A DNA stretch of 64,000 bases from Marinobacter nauticus (lineage in GTDB: Bacteria; Pseudomonadota; Gammaproteobacteria; Pseudomonadales; Oleiphilaceae): contig NZ_RBJB01000002.1 in assembly GCF_003634635.1 (NCBI RefSeq), positions 682,001 through 746,000 on the forward strand, written 5' to 3'. The position numbers and the translations under genes were made by a program. A model generated the notes under the pieces. It saw only the letters and a program-made list of their open reading frames with translations. It was not told where the DNA came from and ran no database searches. Positions 1 to 8,419 of this stretch are shown piece after piece (position 1 is the stretch's first letter; every line of letters begins with the position of its first letter).

Positions 1-662
1 AGGATCTCCACCGCCTTGCCACGGACGTAGTTGGCACATTGCAGATTAACCTCGTGCCAGATGCGAACCATCATTGGTCGCTGCGGAGGTAGCAGGCGGG
101 CAAATGAGTTCACCAGGACCCGACGGTCTTTCAGAAAGAAAAAGACCAGGATAGGCACCAGAACCATGTAGATCAGCAAGGCCACAAGGTCCGGAATGCT
201 GGAGAGCGAGAAAGACACCAGCCATTGAGTCAGGTGCCCTACTTCGGCCGAGATCTGCTGATACATGGTATTCACAGATTCAGCAGAAACCAGATGCGGA
301 TATTGTTGCGGCAGAACCTCCAGATAGGACTGCAGCTCGCGGATGATCCGTGGCGCTTCGCCGGCAAGGGTACTCAGCTGGGTCCAGATCAACGGCAACA
401 AACCGAAGATAAAACCCACCAGCACGCCCAGAAACACCACAAACACGCCAATCACGGCGATCAGCTCAGGCACACCCATCCGGTTCAGTTTTGACACCAG
501 TCCCTGCAGAATGAACGCGACAATCAGGGAAGCGATGGCCGGCGCCAGCATGGCCCCGAACCAGATGATAAAGACAGTGCCTGTCACCAGCAGCAAAAAC
601 AGGATGACGGCTTCTTCGTCTGAAAAATACTTGTGGGCTAGACCGCGCAGAATTCTGACCAT
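1..662 (-). CDS. perM: PerM-type AI-2E family permease, 3' end outside the window
   Basis: About 220 N-terminal residues are visible; the rest lies before base 1. The protein starts MVRILRGLAHKYFSDEEAV and continues with a pair of hydrophobic helices (about residues 18-60), a stretch before a long polar loop, and further hydrophobic segments near residues 145-180. This hydrophobic pattern, and the wording of the loop after the second helix, fit the AI-2E/PerM permease family of multi-pass inner-membrane proteins. Substrates are poorly defined for most members, so AI-2 export should not be assumed. It lies 15 bp downstream of the TusA-family gene on the same strand, so the two probably form one transcript. 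The family assignment is fairly safe; the function is not. Confidence 0.8.
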   Translation of the reverse strand, partial: MVRILRGLAHKYFSDEEAVILFLLLVTGTVFIIWFGAMLAPAIASLIVAFILQGLVSKLNRMGVPELIAVIGVFVVFLGVLVGFIFGLLPLIWTQLSTLAGEAPRIIRELQSYLEVLPQQYPHLVSAESVNTMYQQISAEVGHLTQWLVSFSLSSIPDLVALLIYMVLVPILVFFFLKDRRVLVNSFARLLPPQRPMMVRIWHEVNLQCANYVRGKAVEI

Positions 663-677
663 GAATGACTCCGGAAA

Positions 678-905
678 TTAACCGCCGCACTTTATCACGA
701 AACGGTATTCCCCATTACTCTCCGATTGGCTGACAAGCGTATGGGCCGACAACGCCAGCCAGGCAGGTATGTCCCTCAGTGAGCCGGTATCCGTGGCGAC
801 AACCACCAATTCCTCCCCGGGCGTCATGGAGTTGAGTTCCAGCTTGGTTTTCAGCAGCGGCATGGGACAACGCAGGCCGCTGGCATCCAGGGTTCTGTCA
901 GCCAT
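678..905 (-). CDS. tusA: TusA-family sulfurtransferase-like protein
   Basis: A small protein of 75 residues from the ATG at 905 (an in-frame start at 914 would add MLI). It has the family hallmark CPMP (Cys13 in LRCPMPLLKTK), where the cysteine carries a persulfide in TusA. TusA relays sulfur from IscS to the TusBCD/TusE system for tRNA 2-thiouridine; relatives feed molybdenum cofactor or other sulfur routes. mnmA, the final thiolase-type enzyme of that tRNA pathway, is present in this window at 53273, but TusBCD/E are not seen, so which pathway this copy serves is open. It is divergent from bepA and followed closely by the permease gene. Confidence 0.85.
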   Translation of the reverse strand: MADRTLDASGLRCPMPLLKTKLELNSMTPGEELVVVATDTGSLRDIPAWLALSAHTLVSQSESNGEYRFVIKCGG

Positions 906-1061
906 AATCAGCATTTACCATTACGTTTCATACAGTAATCAGGCAGGCATTATGCCGCTGGTGTTACTCTATTGCATCACAAGAGTTGGTAATACTCCGG
1001 AGAACTTGCCGGCTGCCGCCTTGTCAAACGGGCAACACGAATTCGAGGCATCCTCAGACAT

Positions 1062-2534
1062 ATGAAGTACCAGAACGAAGGCCAACACCGCTCCCCCTGG
1101 GCCCTGATCGTTTTTCTGGCGCTCAGCATGGCGGTCACCAGCCCGGCCACACGCGCGCAGTCGTCAGACCTGCCAAGCATCGGCGGTAGCGGCGGCCTGA
1201 TCTCCGGACAGATGGAAGCTGATATTGGCCAACAGGTTATGGCCTCCATTCGCCGTTCAGCCCCGCAACTTCAGGACCCACTGGTCTACGACTACCTGAG
1301 CGCGATCATTTATCGTCTGGTGCCGTCCGCACCGCTGGATAATCGCGACCTTAAACTGGTGCTGATTGACAGCCCGGCCATCAACGCTTTCGCCGTGCCC
1401 GGCGGCGTAGTAGGCGTAAATGGGGGCCTGTTTCTGAACGCCGCCACCGAACAACAGTTTGCCTCGGTCCTGGCCCACGAACTGGCCCACCTCAGCCAGC
1501 GCCATTTTGCTCGCCGAATGCAGCAACAGGAAACCAGCGCTCCGTTAACCCTGGCCGGCATGATCGCCGGTATCGTGCTTTCTGCGGTTACCCAGTCAGA
1601 CATTGGCATTGCCGCCATCGCCGGCACCCAGGCCATGGCTGTGCAGAACATGCTGGCCTACAGCCGCTCCCACGAACAGGAAGCCGACCGGGTTGGCATG
1701 GACATCCTGGCCAGTGCCGGCATGGACCCGAGAGGTATGCCCGAGATGTTCGAAATCATGATGAGACAGAACCGCCTGCAGGGAAATCGCCTGCCGGAAT
1801 ACCTTTCCACTCACCCGCTGACCCAGAACCGGGTTGCCGACACCCGCAACCGGGCCGAACAATACCCTGATACCCGGGTGCAGGACGGACAGGAATATCA
1901 CCTGGTTCGCAGCCGCCTGCAGGTGCATTACAGCGAATCCCCGGAAACGGCGATAGAAACGTTCGAGGCTTACCTGGCCCGGGAAGACGCCCAGCGCAAC
2001 GATGCCATTCGCTACGGCCTGGCGGTGGCTTATCAGGAAAGCCGGCGCTATGAGAAGGCGGAGCAGCTAATGCGGGAATTATTGAAAGCCAACCCCGGGC
2101 GCATCACGTTCCAGGTATCACTGGCGGAAGTTCTGCTCAGCCAGAAACGGTATGCCGACGCCAGAGCGCTTATGCAGGAGGCCCTGGCGCGCAATCCCGG
2201 CAACTATCCAATAACATCCACACTGGCGGCCATCGAGATTGCCGATGGTAACGGCGCCGCCGCTGCCGACTACCTGAGGGAGCTGACTCGCCGCCTGCCC
2301 AGCCAGGAGCAACTGTGGCTGAGACTGGCCGAAGCCGAAGGTATGGCGCGGAATATTGTCGGCGTACACCGGGCGAGAGCGGAATACGATGTACTGATGG
2401 GCGATCTGAAATCAGCACAGCGGCAATTGCGCCAGGCCCAAGAGAAACTGCCAGCCGGCTCCGCCGAACGCCAGGTGGTGAGTGAGCGCCTTGGTGAGCT
2501 GACTAACCGGCTTCAGGCGCGCGAAGCCGGTTAG
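1062..2534 (+). CDS. bepA: BepA-type periplasmic M48 metalloprotease/chaperone with TPR domain
   Basis: 490 residues. A signal peptide (hydrophobic WALIVFLALSMAV, cleavage near TRA-QSS at about residue 33) sends it to the periplasm. The zinc-protease motif HELAH is at residues 139-143, and the downstream glutamate is in the SRSHEQEADRVGMD segment near residue 205, as in M48 peptidases. The C-terminal half (about 290-480) is helical with TPR-like repeats (for example AVAYQESRRYEKAEQLMRE). Escherichia coli BepA (YfgC) promotes LptD assembly and degrades misassembled LptD. Length and domain order match that family. It converges on nadA with only 17 bp between stop codons, so no terminator fits in the gap. 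Confidence 0.93.
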   Translation: MKYQNEGQHRSPWALIVFLALSMAVTSPATRAQSSDLPSIGGSGGLISGQMEADIGQQVMASIRRSAPQLQDPLVYDYLSAIIYRLVPSAPLDNRDLKLVLIDSPAINAFAVPGGVVGVNGGLFLNAATEQQFASVLAHELAHLSQRHFARRMQQQETSAPLTLAGMIAGIVLSAVTQSDIGIAAIAGTQAMAVQNMLAYSRSHEQEADRVGMDILASAGMDPRGMPEMFEIMMRQNRLQGNRLPEYLSTHPLTQNRVADTRNRAEQYPDTRVQDGQEYHLVRSRLQVHYSESPETAIETFEAYLAREDAQRNDAIRYGLAVAYQESRRYEKAEQLMRELLKANPGRITFQVSLAEVLLSQKRYADARALMQEALARNPGNYPITSTLAAIEIADGNGAAAADYLRELTRRLPSQEQLWLRLAEAEGMARNIVGVHRARAEYDVLMGDLKSAQRQLRQAQEKLPAGSAERQVVSERLGELTNRLQAREAG

Positions 2535-2551
2535 GAATAACCCCGAAGCCT

Positions 2552-3613
2552 TCAGGCGTTGCCGGCAGCCTTGAGGTTCATGTTGGCGGTAAAGTCCAGC
2601 ATCCGGCGCAGCGGGCGCAGCGCGTCTTCTCGCAGCGCATCGTCCACATGCACTTCCTGGTCGCCATGTTCAAGCACGTGCAGCAGGTTCTCCAGGCCGT
2701 TCATGGCCATCCAGGGACAATGGGCACAGCTTCGGCAGGTTGCGCCGTTGCCGGCGGTGGGCGCCTCAATCAACGTTTTGTTCGGCGCCAGCTGTTGCAT
2801 CTTGTAGAAAATGCCGTTGTCGGTTGCAACGATAAACTCTTCGTTCGGAAGCGTTTGCACCGCGTGAATCAGTTGCGAGGTGGAACCGACCACATCCGCC
2901 ATCTGCACCACCGCATCGGGTGACTCCGGGTGCACCAGGATTGCTGCATCCGGGTACAGAGCCTTGAGGTCTTCCAGGCCACGGTACTTGAATTCCTCGT
3001 GCACGATGCAGGAGCCGTCCCACAGCAGAACGTCTGCGCCTGTGGTTTTCTGTACATAGCCGCCCAGGTGTTTGTCTGGCGCCCACAGGATTTTTTCACC
3101 TTTGGCGTCCAGATGCTCAACAATGGCCTGGGCGCAACTGGAGGTGACCACCCAATCCGCCCGGGCTTTCACCGCGGCCGAAGTATTGGCATAAACCACG
3201 ACGGTGCGATCCGGGTGCTGATCACAGAACTCGGAGAACTCGTCTGCCGGGCAACCAACATCAAGCGAGCAAGTTGCCTCCAAAGTCGGCATCAGAACCT
3301 TTTTCTCCGGGTTCAGAATCTTTGCCGTCTCTCCCATGAAACGAACGCCGGCAACGACAACGGTGGAGGCCGGGTGCTGGTTACCGAAGCGCGCCATTTC
3401 CAGGGAATCCGCCACACAACCACCGGTCTCCTCTGCTAGCCGCTGGATGTCCGGGTCGGTGTAATAATGCGCTACCAGAACGGCATCCTTCTCCTTCAGA
3501 GCCACCTTGATCCTGGCCTCGAGATCAGCCTTCTCTGAGGCGCTCAGGGGCTTGGGCTCCGCCTGATGGGCGAGATGTTCCTGAACCAGAATGCGGTCTT
3601 GCGCTTTAGTCAT
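2552..3613 (-). CDS. nadA: Quinolinate synthase A
   Basis: 353 residues from the ATG at 3613; a GTG one codon upstream is less likely. NadA condenses iminoaspartate (from NadB) with dihydroxyacetone phosphate to quinolinate, the first dedicated precursor of NAD. It carries a [4Fe-4S] cluster held by three cysteines; candidate ligands are in [22 protein letters not shown] and [10 protein letters not shown]. The [10 protein letters not shown] and [10 protein letters not shown] segments are also typical. The length is that of the E. coli enzyme. nadB and nadC are not in the window. Upstream is the terminator of the tRNA-Lys pair, so nadA is expected to have its own promoter within 3614-3740. Confidence 0.97.
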   Translation of the reverse strand: MTKAQDRILVQEHLAHQAEPKPLSASEKADLEARIKVALKEKDAVLVAHYYTDPDIQRLAEETGGCVADSLEMARFGNQHPASTVVVAGVRFMGETAKILNPEKKVLMPTLEATCSLDVGCPADEFSEFCDQHPDRTVVVYANTSAAVKARADWVVTSSCAQAIVEHLDAKGEKILWAPDKHLGGYVQKTTGADVLLWDGSCIVHEEFKYRGLEDLKALYPDAAILVHPESPDAVVQMADVVGSTSQLIHAVQTLPNEEFIVATDNGIFYKMQQLAPNKTLIEAPTAGNGATCRSCAHCPWMAMNGLENLLHVLEHGDQEVHVDDALREDALRPLRRMLDFTANMNLKAAGNA

Positions 3614-3744
3614 CACTTATTCTCTGATTGACGTTAACGGCCAGAGTATATCACTTCTGCCTTTGGTTTCATGATCCTGCAATGTGGGTATGCCAGGCTG
3701 CAGGATAGCGTCCGTCCTGTGGGTATAGGTGGGTTCGTGCGGGC

Positions 3745-3773
3745 AAAAAAAAAGAGCCTTTCGGCTCTTTTTT
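3745..3773 (-). terminator. Rho-independent terminator after the tRNA-Lys pair
   Basis: An 8-bp stem (AAAGAGCC at 3751-3758 and GGCTCTTT at 3763-3770) closes a four-base loop. On the minus strand it is followed by a run of T (the A run at 3745-3750 on the plus strand). T residues on the other side mean it could also stop plus-strand transcription. It lies 32 bp after the 3' end of the second tRNA and before nadA. Confidence 0.88.
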
Positions 3774-3804
3774 CCGCAAACCCCGTGGTGACGGCTTGCC
3801 TTGT

Positions 3805-3880
3805 TGGTGGGTCGTGAAGGATTCGAACCTTCGACCAATTGGTTAAAAGCCAACTGCTCTACCAACTGAGCTAACGACCC
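3805..3880 (-). tRNA. tRNA-Lys (anticodon UUU), second copy
   Basis: 76 nt on the minus strand. It starts GGGTCGTTAGCTCAG, has the anticodon loop CTTTTAA (anticodon TTT at the centre), the T-arm GGTTCGAATCC, and ends in a DNA-encoded CCA (TGG at 3805-3807 on the plus strand). The acceptor stem GGGTCGT pairs with ACGACCC. It is identical over its length to the copy at 3943-4018, from which it is separated by 62 bp, and is the downstream member of the pair. Confidence 0.97.
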
Positions 3881-3942
3881 CTAACTGGCTGTGCTGGCTT
3901 TTCATCCAGCGAACGCGCGGCCAAAACCTCGCACTCTGAATT

Positions 3943-4018
3943 TGGTGGGTCGTGAAGGATTCGAACCTTCGACCAATTGGTTAAAAGCCAACTGCTCTAC
4001 CAACTGAGCTAACGACCC
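3943..4018 (-). tRNA. tRNA-Lys (anticodon UUU), first copy
   Basis: 76 nt, identical to the copy at 3805-3880, with anticodon TTT in the loop CTTTTAA and an encoded CCA end (plus-strand TGG at 3943-3945). It is the promoter-proximal copy. In Pseudomonas a tRNA-Lys also follows the tol-pal-cpoB block, usually with queE and queC between; those two genes are absent here. Confidence 0.97.
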
Positions 4019-4031
4019 AAACGAGGCGCAC

Positions 4032-4059
4032 ATATTACTGATATTTTTTTGGTGATCAA
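4032..4059 (-). promoter_or_regulatory. Sigma-70 promoter of the tRNA-Lys genes
   Basis: On the minus strand, -35 TTGATC (plus-strand 4054-4059), a 16-bp spacer, and -10 TAATAT (4032-4037). The bases after the -10 are GTGCGCCTCG, a GC-rich discriminator typical of growth-rate and stringently controlled stable-RNA promoters. It is 14 bp from the first tRNA base. The stretch from 4060 to 4131 holds no gene; it contains several T-rich runs and a thrice-repeated GATCAA word (about 4054, 4099 and 4130). Confidence 0.7.
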
Positions 4060-4131
4060 CCCCTTTTTTTCATGGTCGACCAACTTTTTTCAATGACCGA
4101 TCAAGATCCGTGCAAGTTGACCAGATACCGA

Positions 4132-4908
4132 TCAACCCTGGGCGGAATCAAGATACTTCTTCGCCAACTCTGCCGCCCCTGAATCGGGGTACTGCTCGAC
4201 AACGGAGGTCATCCGACGCCGCGCCTCGTCTTTTTCGCCCAGGCGATCCAGGGTCACCCCCAGCTTGTACACAGCGTCCGGCGCCTTGCGATGATCACTA
4301 TAGCGCGTCGCAACGATGGTAAAAGCCTGACGGGCCTGCTCCAGCTGGGGTTTCGCCAGATAGACTTCACCAAGCCAGTAATAGGCATTAACGGTGAGGT
4401 CGCCCTCGGGATAGGTATCCACAAACTCGTACAGGCGGGTTATCGCCGTGTCGTAGTCTTTCTTGTTGCGGATAAGGTCGATAATGTCGTTATAGGTTTT
4501 CTGCTCTTCCGGTTCCGGCGAGCGATACACCCGGGTCGGCTTCAGTCTTCCACTGTCTGCTGAAGCTCCCGCTGCAGCCGGCTGCTGTGCAGCACTGGCC
4601 CCGGACTCGACGGCCTTGGACAGCTCCAGTATCCGCTGATCCAGATCCACATAGCGGTCCCTGCCCTGCTGTTGCAGGCGACCAATCTGGTGCTGCTGTT
4701 CTTCAACCTGGCCACGCAGGTCTCGGACTTCGCGCTGCAGTTGCTGAATCATGTAGAACAGCTCTGCCGTGGCCTGGTTGTTGCCAGCCTTACGCTGGGC
4801 CTCGGAGCTGTTGTTCTGGAATGCGGGTGTGGACGACTGTGCATGGGCGACTCCCGCCAGGCCAAGGCCCAGCGGGATCAGCACGGCCGCCATGAGCTGT
4901 TTTCTCAT
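4132..4908 (-). CDS. cpoB: Cell division coordinator CpoB (YbgF), Tol-Pal associated
   Basis: 258 residues. A signal peptide ends near AHA-QSS (about residue 24). A trimerising coiled coil follows (about 45-100, MIQQLQREVRDLRGQVEEQQHQ in part), then a linker rich in Ala, and a C-terminal TPR domain (about 135-255) with the characteristic YWLGEVY and KLGVTLDRLG repeats. CpoB binds TolA and PBP1B and couples outer-membrane constriction to septal peptidoglycan synthesis in the periplasm. It is the last gene of the tol block, 23 bp after pal. Confidence 0.93.
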   Translation of the reverse strand: MRKQLMAAVLIPLGLGLAGVAHAQSSTPAFQNNSSEAQRKAGNNQATAELFYMIQQLQREVRDLRGQVEEQQHQIGRLQQQGRDRYVDLDQRILELSKAVESGASAAQQPAAAGASADSGRLKPTRVYRSPEPEEQKTYNDIIDLIRNKKDYDTAITRLYEFVDTYPEGDLTVNAYYWLGEVYLAKPQLEQARQAFTIVATRYSDHRKAPDAVYKLGVTLDRLGEKDEARRRMTSVVEQYPDSGAAELAKKYLDSAQG

Positions 4909-4931
4909 GGATACGTCCGTCTAGGTCGGTT

Positions 4932-5501
4932 TTACTGGAATACCAGCTCTACGCGACGGTTCTGTGCCCAGGCACTTTCAGTGGAACCACGCACGGCCGG
5001 CTTTTCTTCACCATAGCTTACGGTTTCAATCTGGCCACGGGAAGCGCCGTTTACGATCAGGAAGCGCTGTACGGCGTTCGCGCGGCGCTCACCCAGAGCC
5101 AGGTTGTATTCCTTGGTGCCACGCTCATCCGCATGACCTTCCAGGCGTACCTGCTGACGCGGGTTGTCCGCCAGGTAGCGAGCGTGGGCAACCAGCACGT
5201 CACGGGCGTCCGGCTTGATTTCGGACGTATCGAAATCGAAGTAGAAGGTGGTGATGTCACGCAGGGCTTCCTGCTCGGCTTGCTCCTGAGCGGCCCGGCG
5301 CTCGTCATCGGTCAGCTCGGAGGCGGAAACGCCGGAGCCATCCGCACCACCGTAAACGGTAGAACCGCCATCCTGATCAATCGCGGCCACGTCAGAACCG
5401 TAAGCACCCTCTTCCATGTTCTCACCGGTGGAGCTACAACCAGCAACCAGGCCGGCGGACAGGAGCATGGCAAACGCTTTTGTAGAGAAAGACATCTTCA
5501 T
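4932..5501 (-). CDS. pal: Peptidoglycan-associated lipoprotein Pal
   Basis: 189 residues from the ATG at 5501 (a GTG sits one codon upstream; AGAGGAAA is well spaced as ribosome binding site). The lipobox LVAGC puts the lipidated Cys near residue 22, anchoring it in the outer membrane. The C-terminal OmpA-like domain (about 80-189) has the peptidoglycan-binding signature LEGHADERGTKEYNLALGERR, with the Asp and Arg that contact meso-diaminopimelate. Pal binds TolB and peptidoglycan. Position after tolB is standard. Confidence 0.97.
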   Translation of the reverse strand: MKMSFSTKAFAMLLSAGLVAGCSSTGENMEEGAYGSDVAAIDQDGGSTVYGGADGSGVSASELTDDERRAAQEQAEQEALRDITTFYFDFDTSEIKPDARDVLVAHARYLADNPRQQVRLEGHADERGTKEYNLALGERRANAVQRFLIVNGASRGQIETVSYGEEKPAVRGSTESAWAQNRRVELVFQ

Positions 5502-5555
5502 CACGTTATTTCCTCTTTTCAGGTCTTCGTTGAATTAATTCAGTTCAGTACATTT

Positions 5556-6884
5556 TCAGCGGGTAACCGGCCCCCAGGCCGGCTCCCGCACTTCGCCCTC
5601 GGAGGCCGGCAGGCTATACGCCGCACCTCCGTCTGCGGATACCACGGTCAGTACGCCTTCCCCGTTCTGACGGGTTGCGTAGATCAGCAACCTGCCATTG
5701 GGAGCCACACTGGGTGATTCATCGGAGCCGGTGCGGGTAATAACCGTCTCTTCGCCGGTCTCCAGGTTCGTTCTGGCAATATGGAAGGCACTGTCGCGCT
5801 GATGAACGTAATAGACATAGTCACCCGTGGGGCTCGGTCGCGGCCTTGCGTTGTAGCGACTGCCAAAGGTAATTCGACGCGGCTCAGCCCCCGGGCGTTC
5901 CATGTGATAGAGCTGCGGCCCACCGGAGCGATCAGAGGTAAAGTAGATACCCCGGTCGGCATGGTCCCATGCGGCTTCGGTATCAATCGCCCAATGGTCG
6001 GTCAAACGCGTCAGATTGCGGCTGGCAAGGTCCATTCGGTAAATCTCGGCGTTACCGTCACGGGAAAGCGTCATCAACAGGGAGCGGCCATCGGCCGACC
6101 AGGCCGGTGCCGAGTTCAGCCCCGGGAAGTCTGCGACCTTCTGGCGCTCACCGGTAGCCAGTTCGTGGACAAAAATAACCGGTTTGCCCGTCTCAAAGGA
6201 AACATAGGCCAGTTTCTTTCCATCCGGCGACCAGGCCGGTGACAGAATCGGCTCCCGGCTTTCCAACCGGACTTTGGAGCGCTTACCATCCACATCGCTG
6301 ACCTGAAGCCGGTAACGGGTCTGCTCGCCCTCACCAGACACGGTGATGTAAGCCAGCTTGGTGGAGAATACACCGGGAGCTCCGGTAATAGCCTCATACA
6401 CCCGGTCACTGATGTGGTGACCCAGCGATCGCAGGTTAGAGGCAGGAACTGCCGCCGTTTCACCAAGAATCCGCTTCTCCTGGTTAACATCAAACAACTC
6501 GTAGCGGGCCTGAATCCGATCACCATTGCGGGTCAGCTGCCCAACCAGCACATAGCGCTGCCCCAGCATGCGCCAGTCCCGGAAATACACCTCGGAGCGC
6601 TCAGAGGGAAGGCTCAGCATTTTTGATGGTTCTAGCGGACGAAACTCACCACTCATGGTCAGATCTGCCTGCACGATACTGCCCACCTTGTCCCCGGCGG
6701 GCATACTGCCACTTTCTGCGAACGGTACAACGGCAATCGGAATGGCCGACCCCGCACCTTCGGTAATACGGATCAACAGTTCCGCCCGGGCACTCAGAGA
6801 TGCCGTTAAAAACAGCACCAGGCAGGCAATAACCGGTGTCTTCAGAAAGCTACCAGAGCAACGGGATCTGCTTTTCATAAACAT
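5556..6884 (-). CDS. tolB: Tol-Pal system beta-propeller protein TolB
   Basis: 442 residues from the ATG at 6884, which has GAGG at a good distance; ATG at 6878 is an alternative. A signal peptide is followed by the N-terminal domain (about 35-170) and a six-bladed propeller with repeated PAWSPDGKKLAY, PAWSADGRSLLM and APNGRLLIYATR segments. TolB is periplasmic, binds Pal through the propeller and exposes its N-terminus to TolA. The start region overlaps or nearly abuts the end of tolA, which suggests translational coupling. Confidence 0.97.
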   Translation of the reverse strand: MFMKSRSRCSGSFLKTPVIACLVLFLTASLSARAELLIRITEGAGSAIPIAVVPFAESGSMPAGDKVGSIVQADLTMSGEFRPLEPSKMLSLPSERSEVYFRDWRMLGQRYVLVGQLTRNGDRIQARYELFDVNQEKRILGETAAVPASNLRSLGHHISDRVYEAITGAPGVFSTKLAYITVSGEGEQTRYRLQVSDVDGKRSKVRLESREPILSPAWSPDGKKLAYVSFETGKPVIFVHELATGERQKVADFPGLNSAPAWSADGRSLLMTLSRDGNAEIYRMDLASRNLTRLTDHWAIDTEAAWDHADRGIYFTSDRSGGPQLYHMERPGAEPRRITFGSRYNARPRPSPTGDYVYYVHQRDSAFHIARTNLETGEETVITRTGSDESPSVAPNGRLLIYATRQNGEGVLTVVSADGGAAYSLPASEGEVREPAWGPVTR

Positions 6885-6892
6885 TATCAACC

Positions 6893-7939
6893 TCACCGCA
6901 GTCTTTGCGGGTTGAATTCAATCGTGAACTGGCGGAAATAACGCTCAAACGTGTCACGATTATCCGGAATGGGATAGCGGTTCAATGATCGGACCGCACT
7001 CAGGGCCGAGTTATCAAACGCAGTGTTGCCACTGCTACCGACCAATTTCACACTGGCCAGTTCACCGGTGGGCAACAGTGTGATCTGCAACCTCGCCGTC
7101 ATGTTTTCAGTCGCTGAGGACGGCGGATACCACGCCTGGCTTAACCGCTCGCGAATCAACGCCTGGTATTTCTCACTCTCGCTCAGCATCTGTGCTTCTC
7201 TGGCACGTGCTGCCGCGGCTTCCTGCTGGCGGCGGGCTTCCGCTTCACGCTCTTGCCTGGCCTGATCCGCCAGCGCTTCCAGCTGCTGTTCACGCAGGCG
7301 CCTCTCAGCCTCAAGACGTTTCCGCTCCGCCTCTTTGCGAGCTTCCTCTTCGCGGCGCTGGCGTTCAGCCTCTTCTTTCTTTCGCTGCTCTTCCTGACGG
7401 CGCTTTTCTTCCTCGGCCCGGCGTTTAGCTTCTTCTTGCCGCTTGCGCTCTTCCTCAGCTTTCTGCCGTTCCCGCTCTTTGGCTTCGGCTTCCGCTTTCT
7501 GGCGCGCCGCTTCACGCTCTCTGGCTTGCTTCTCTGCCAGCTCCTTTGCCTGCGCCTCTTGCTGACGACGCTCTTCTTCGCGCCTGCGAGCTTCTTCCTG
7601 AGCCTTCCGTTCCGCCTCCTGCCGGGCTTTTTCTTCAGCCTGGCGCTGGCGTTCAGCTTCTTCCTGCTCGCGCGCCTGTGCCTGCTTGCGCTCCTGCTCT
7701 TTATCCGCCTCGTCCTGCTCTTCCACCACCGGTGTCGGCCTTGGTTCAGGACTGATCAGCCGGGCCGAAATACTTCTGGGCTCCGGTTCTGGTGGCGTAT
7801 TCCACGACCACCCGGCCAGAGCAATACCGAACACCAGCAGGTGCAGCCCTACCGAGACCGCCACCGGCGATTTCAGAGGTGCTTTTCCGGTACTGACGAT
7901 GTCCCGCTTGTGGCCCTTCAAAATGTCACCATCATCCAA
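6893..7939 (-). CDS. tolA: Tol-Pal system inner-membrane protein TolA
   Basis: Up to 348 residues. One transmembrane helix lies near residues 27-47 (AVSVGLHLLVFGIALAGW). Domain II (about 75-255) is a long helix of Lys, Arg, Glu, Gln and Ala that spans the periplasm. Domain III (about 257-348) has the TolA/TonB-like fold with QAWYPPSSATENMTARLQI. TolA links TolQR motor energy to Pal/TolB. No ATG precedes the membrane helix: the frame opens at a TTG (7939), and a second TTG at 7921 with GGTGA just upstream is also possible, so the exact start is uncertain. It abuts the tolR stop codon. Confidence 0.94.
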   Translation of the reverse strand: MDDGDILKGHKRDIVSTGKAPLKSPVAVSVGLHLLVFGIALAGWSWNTPPEPEPRSISARLISPEPRPTPVVEEQDEADKEQERKQAQAREQEEAERQRQAEEKARQEAERKAQEEARRREEERRQQEAQAKELAEKQAREREAARQKAEAEAKERERQKAEEERKRQEEAKRRAEEEKRRQEEQRKKEEAERQRREEEARKEAERKRLEAERRLREQQLEALADQARQEREAEARRQQEAAAARAREAQMLSESEKYQALIRERLSQAWYPPSSATENMTARLQITLLPTGELASVKLVGSSGNTAFDNSALSAVRSLNRYPIPDNRDTFERYFRQFTIEFNPQRLR

Positions 7940-8386
7940 TTACTGATTATCATTGGGCGCGTCGGTAATCAGGCCAATCCCGGTGGCCCCGGCAGCCTGA
8001 AGCTCAGCCATCAGGCGCACCACCACACCGTAGTCCACGTACTCATCGCCCCGGACGAGCACTTCACCGTTGCTCCGTTGGGACAGAATCTTTGCCACCT
8101 GGTTGCGCACCTCGTCCAGCGCCATCGGCTCGCTGGCGTCGTCACCCACTTCCAGGTAGTAGGCCCCATTACTATCCACAGACACGGTGATGGATTCCAC
8201 GTCTTTGTCCTGCTGAATCGGATCGGAGGTTGTCTCCGGCAGATCCACCTTTACGCCCTGGGTAAGCATCGGTGCCGTCACCATGAAGATCACAAGAAGC
8301 ACCAGCATCACATCGATGTAGGGGACTACGTTGATCTCAGACATCGGCTTGCGCCGTTGCTGAGGCATCATTCCCATACCTTTCAT
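7940..8386 (-). CDS. tolR: Tol-Pal system protein TolR
   Basis: 148 residues with one N-terminal membrane helix (about 19-43). The helix starts NVVPYIDVMLVLLVIF, containing the conserved Asp that TolR, ExbD and MotB use in the proton path. The periplasmic domain follows. TolR works with TolQ as the ion-driven stator that energises TolA. It lies 33 bp after tolQ. A second gene pair of this family (exbB/exbD) is found at 35454-36511. Confidence 0.96.
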   Translation of the reverse strand: MKGMGMMPQQRRKPMSEINVVPYIDVMLVLLVIFMVTAPMLTQGVKVDLPETTSDPIQQDKDVESITVSVDSNGAYYLEVGDDASEPMALDEVRNQVAKILSQRSNGEVLVRGDEYVDYGVVVRLMAELQAAGATGIGLITDAPNDNQ

Positions 8387-8419
8387 CTCGCTACACTCCT
8401 GTTACCGCCAGATGGCAAC

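Noticed and set aside
3617..3865. 82-codon open frame across the tRNA-Lys copy and terminator
   Set aside because: It overlaps a tRNA and a terminator and has no family features.
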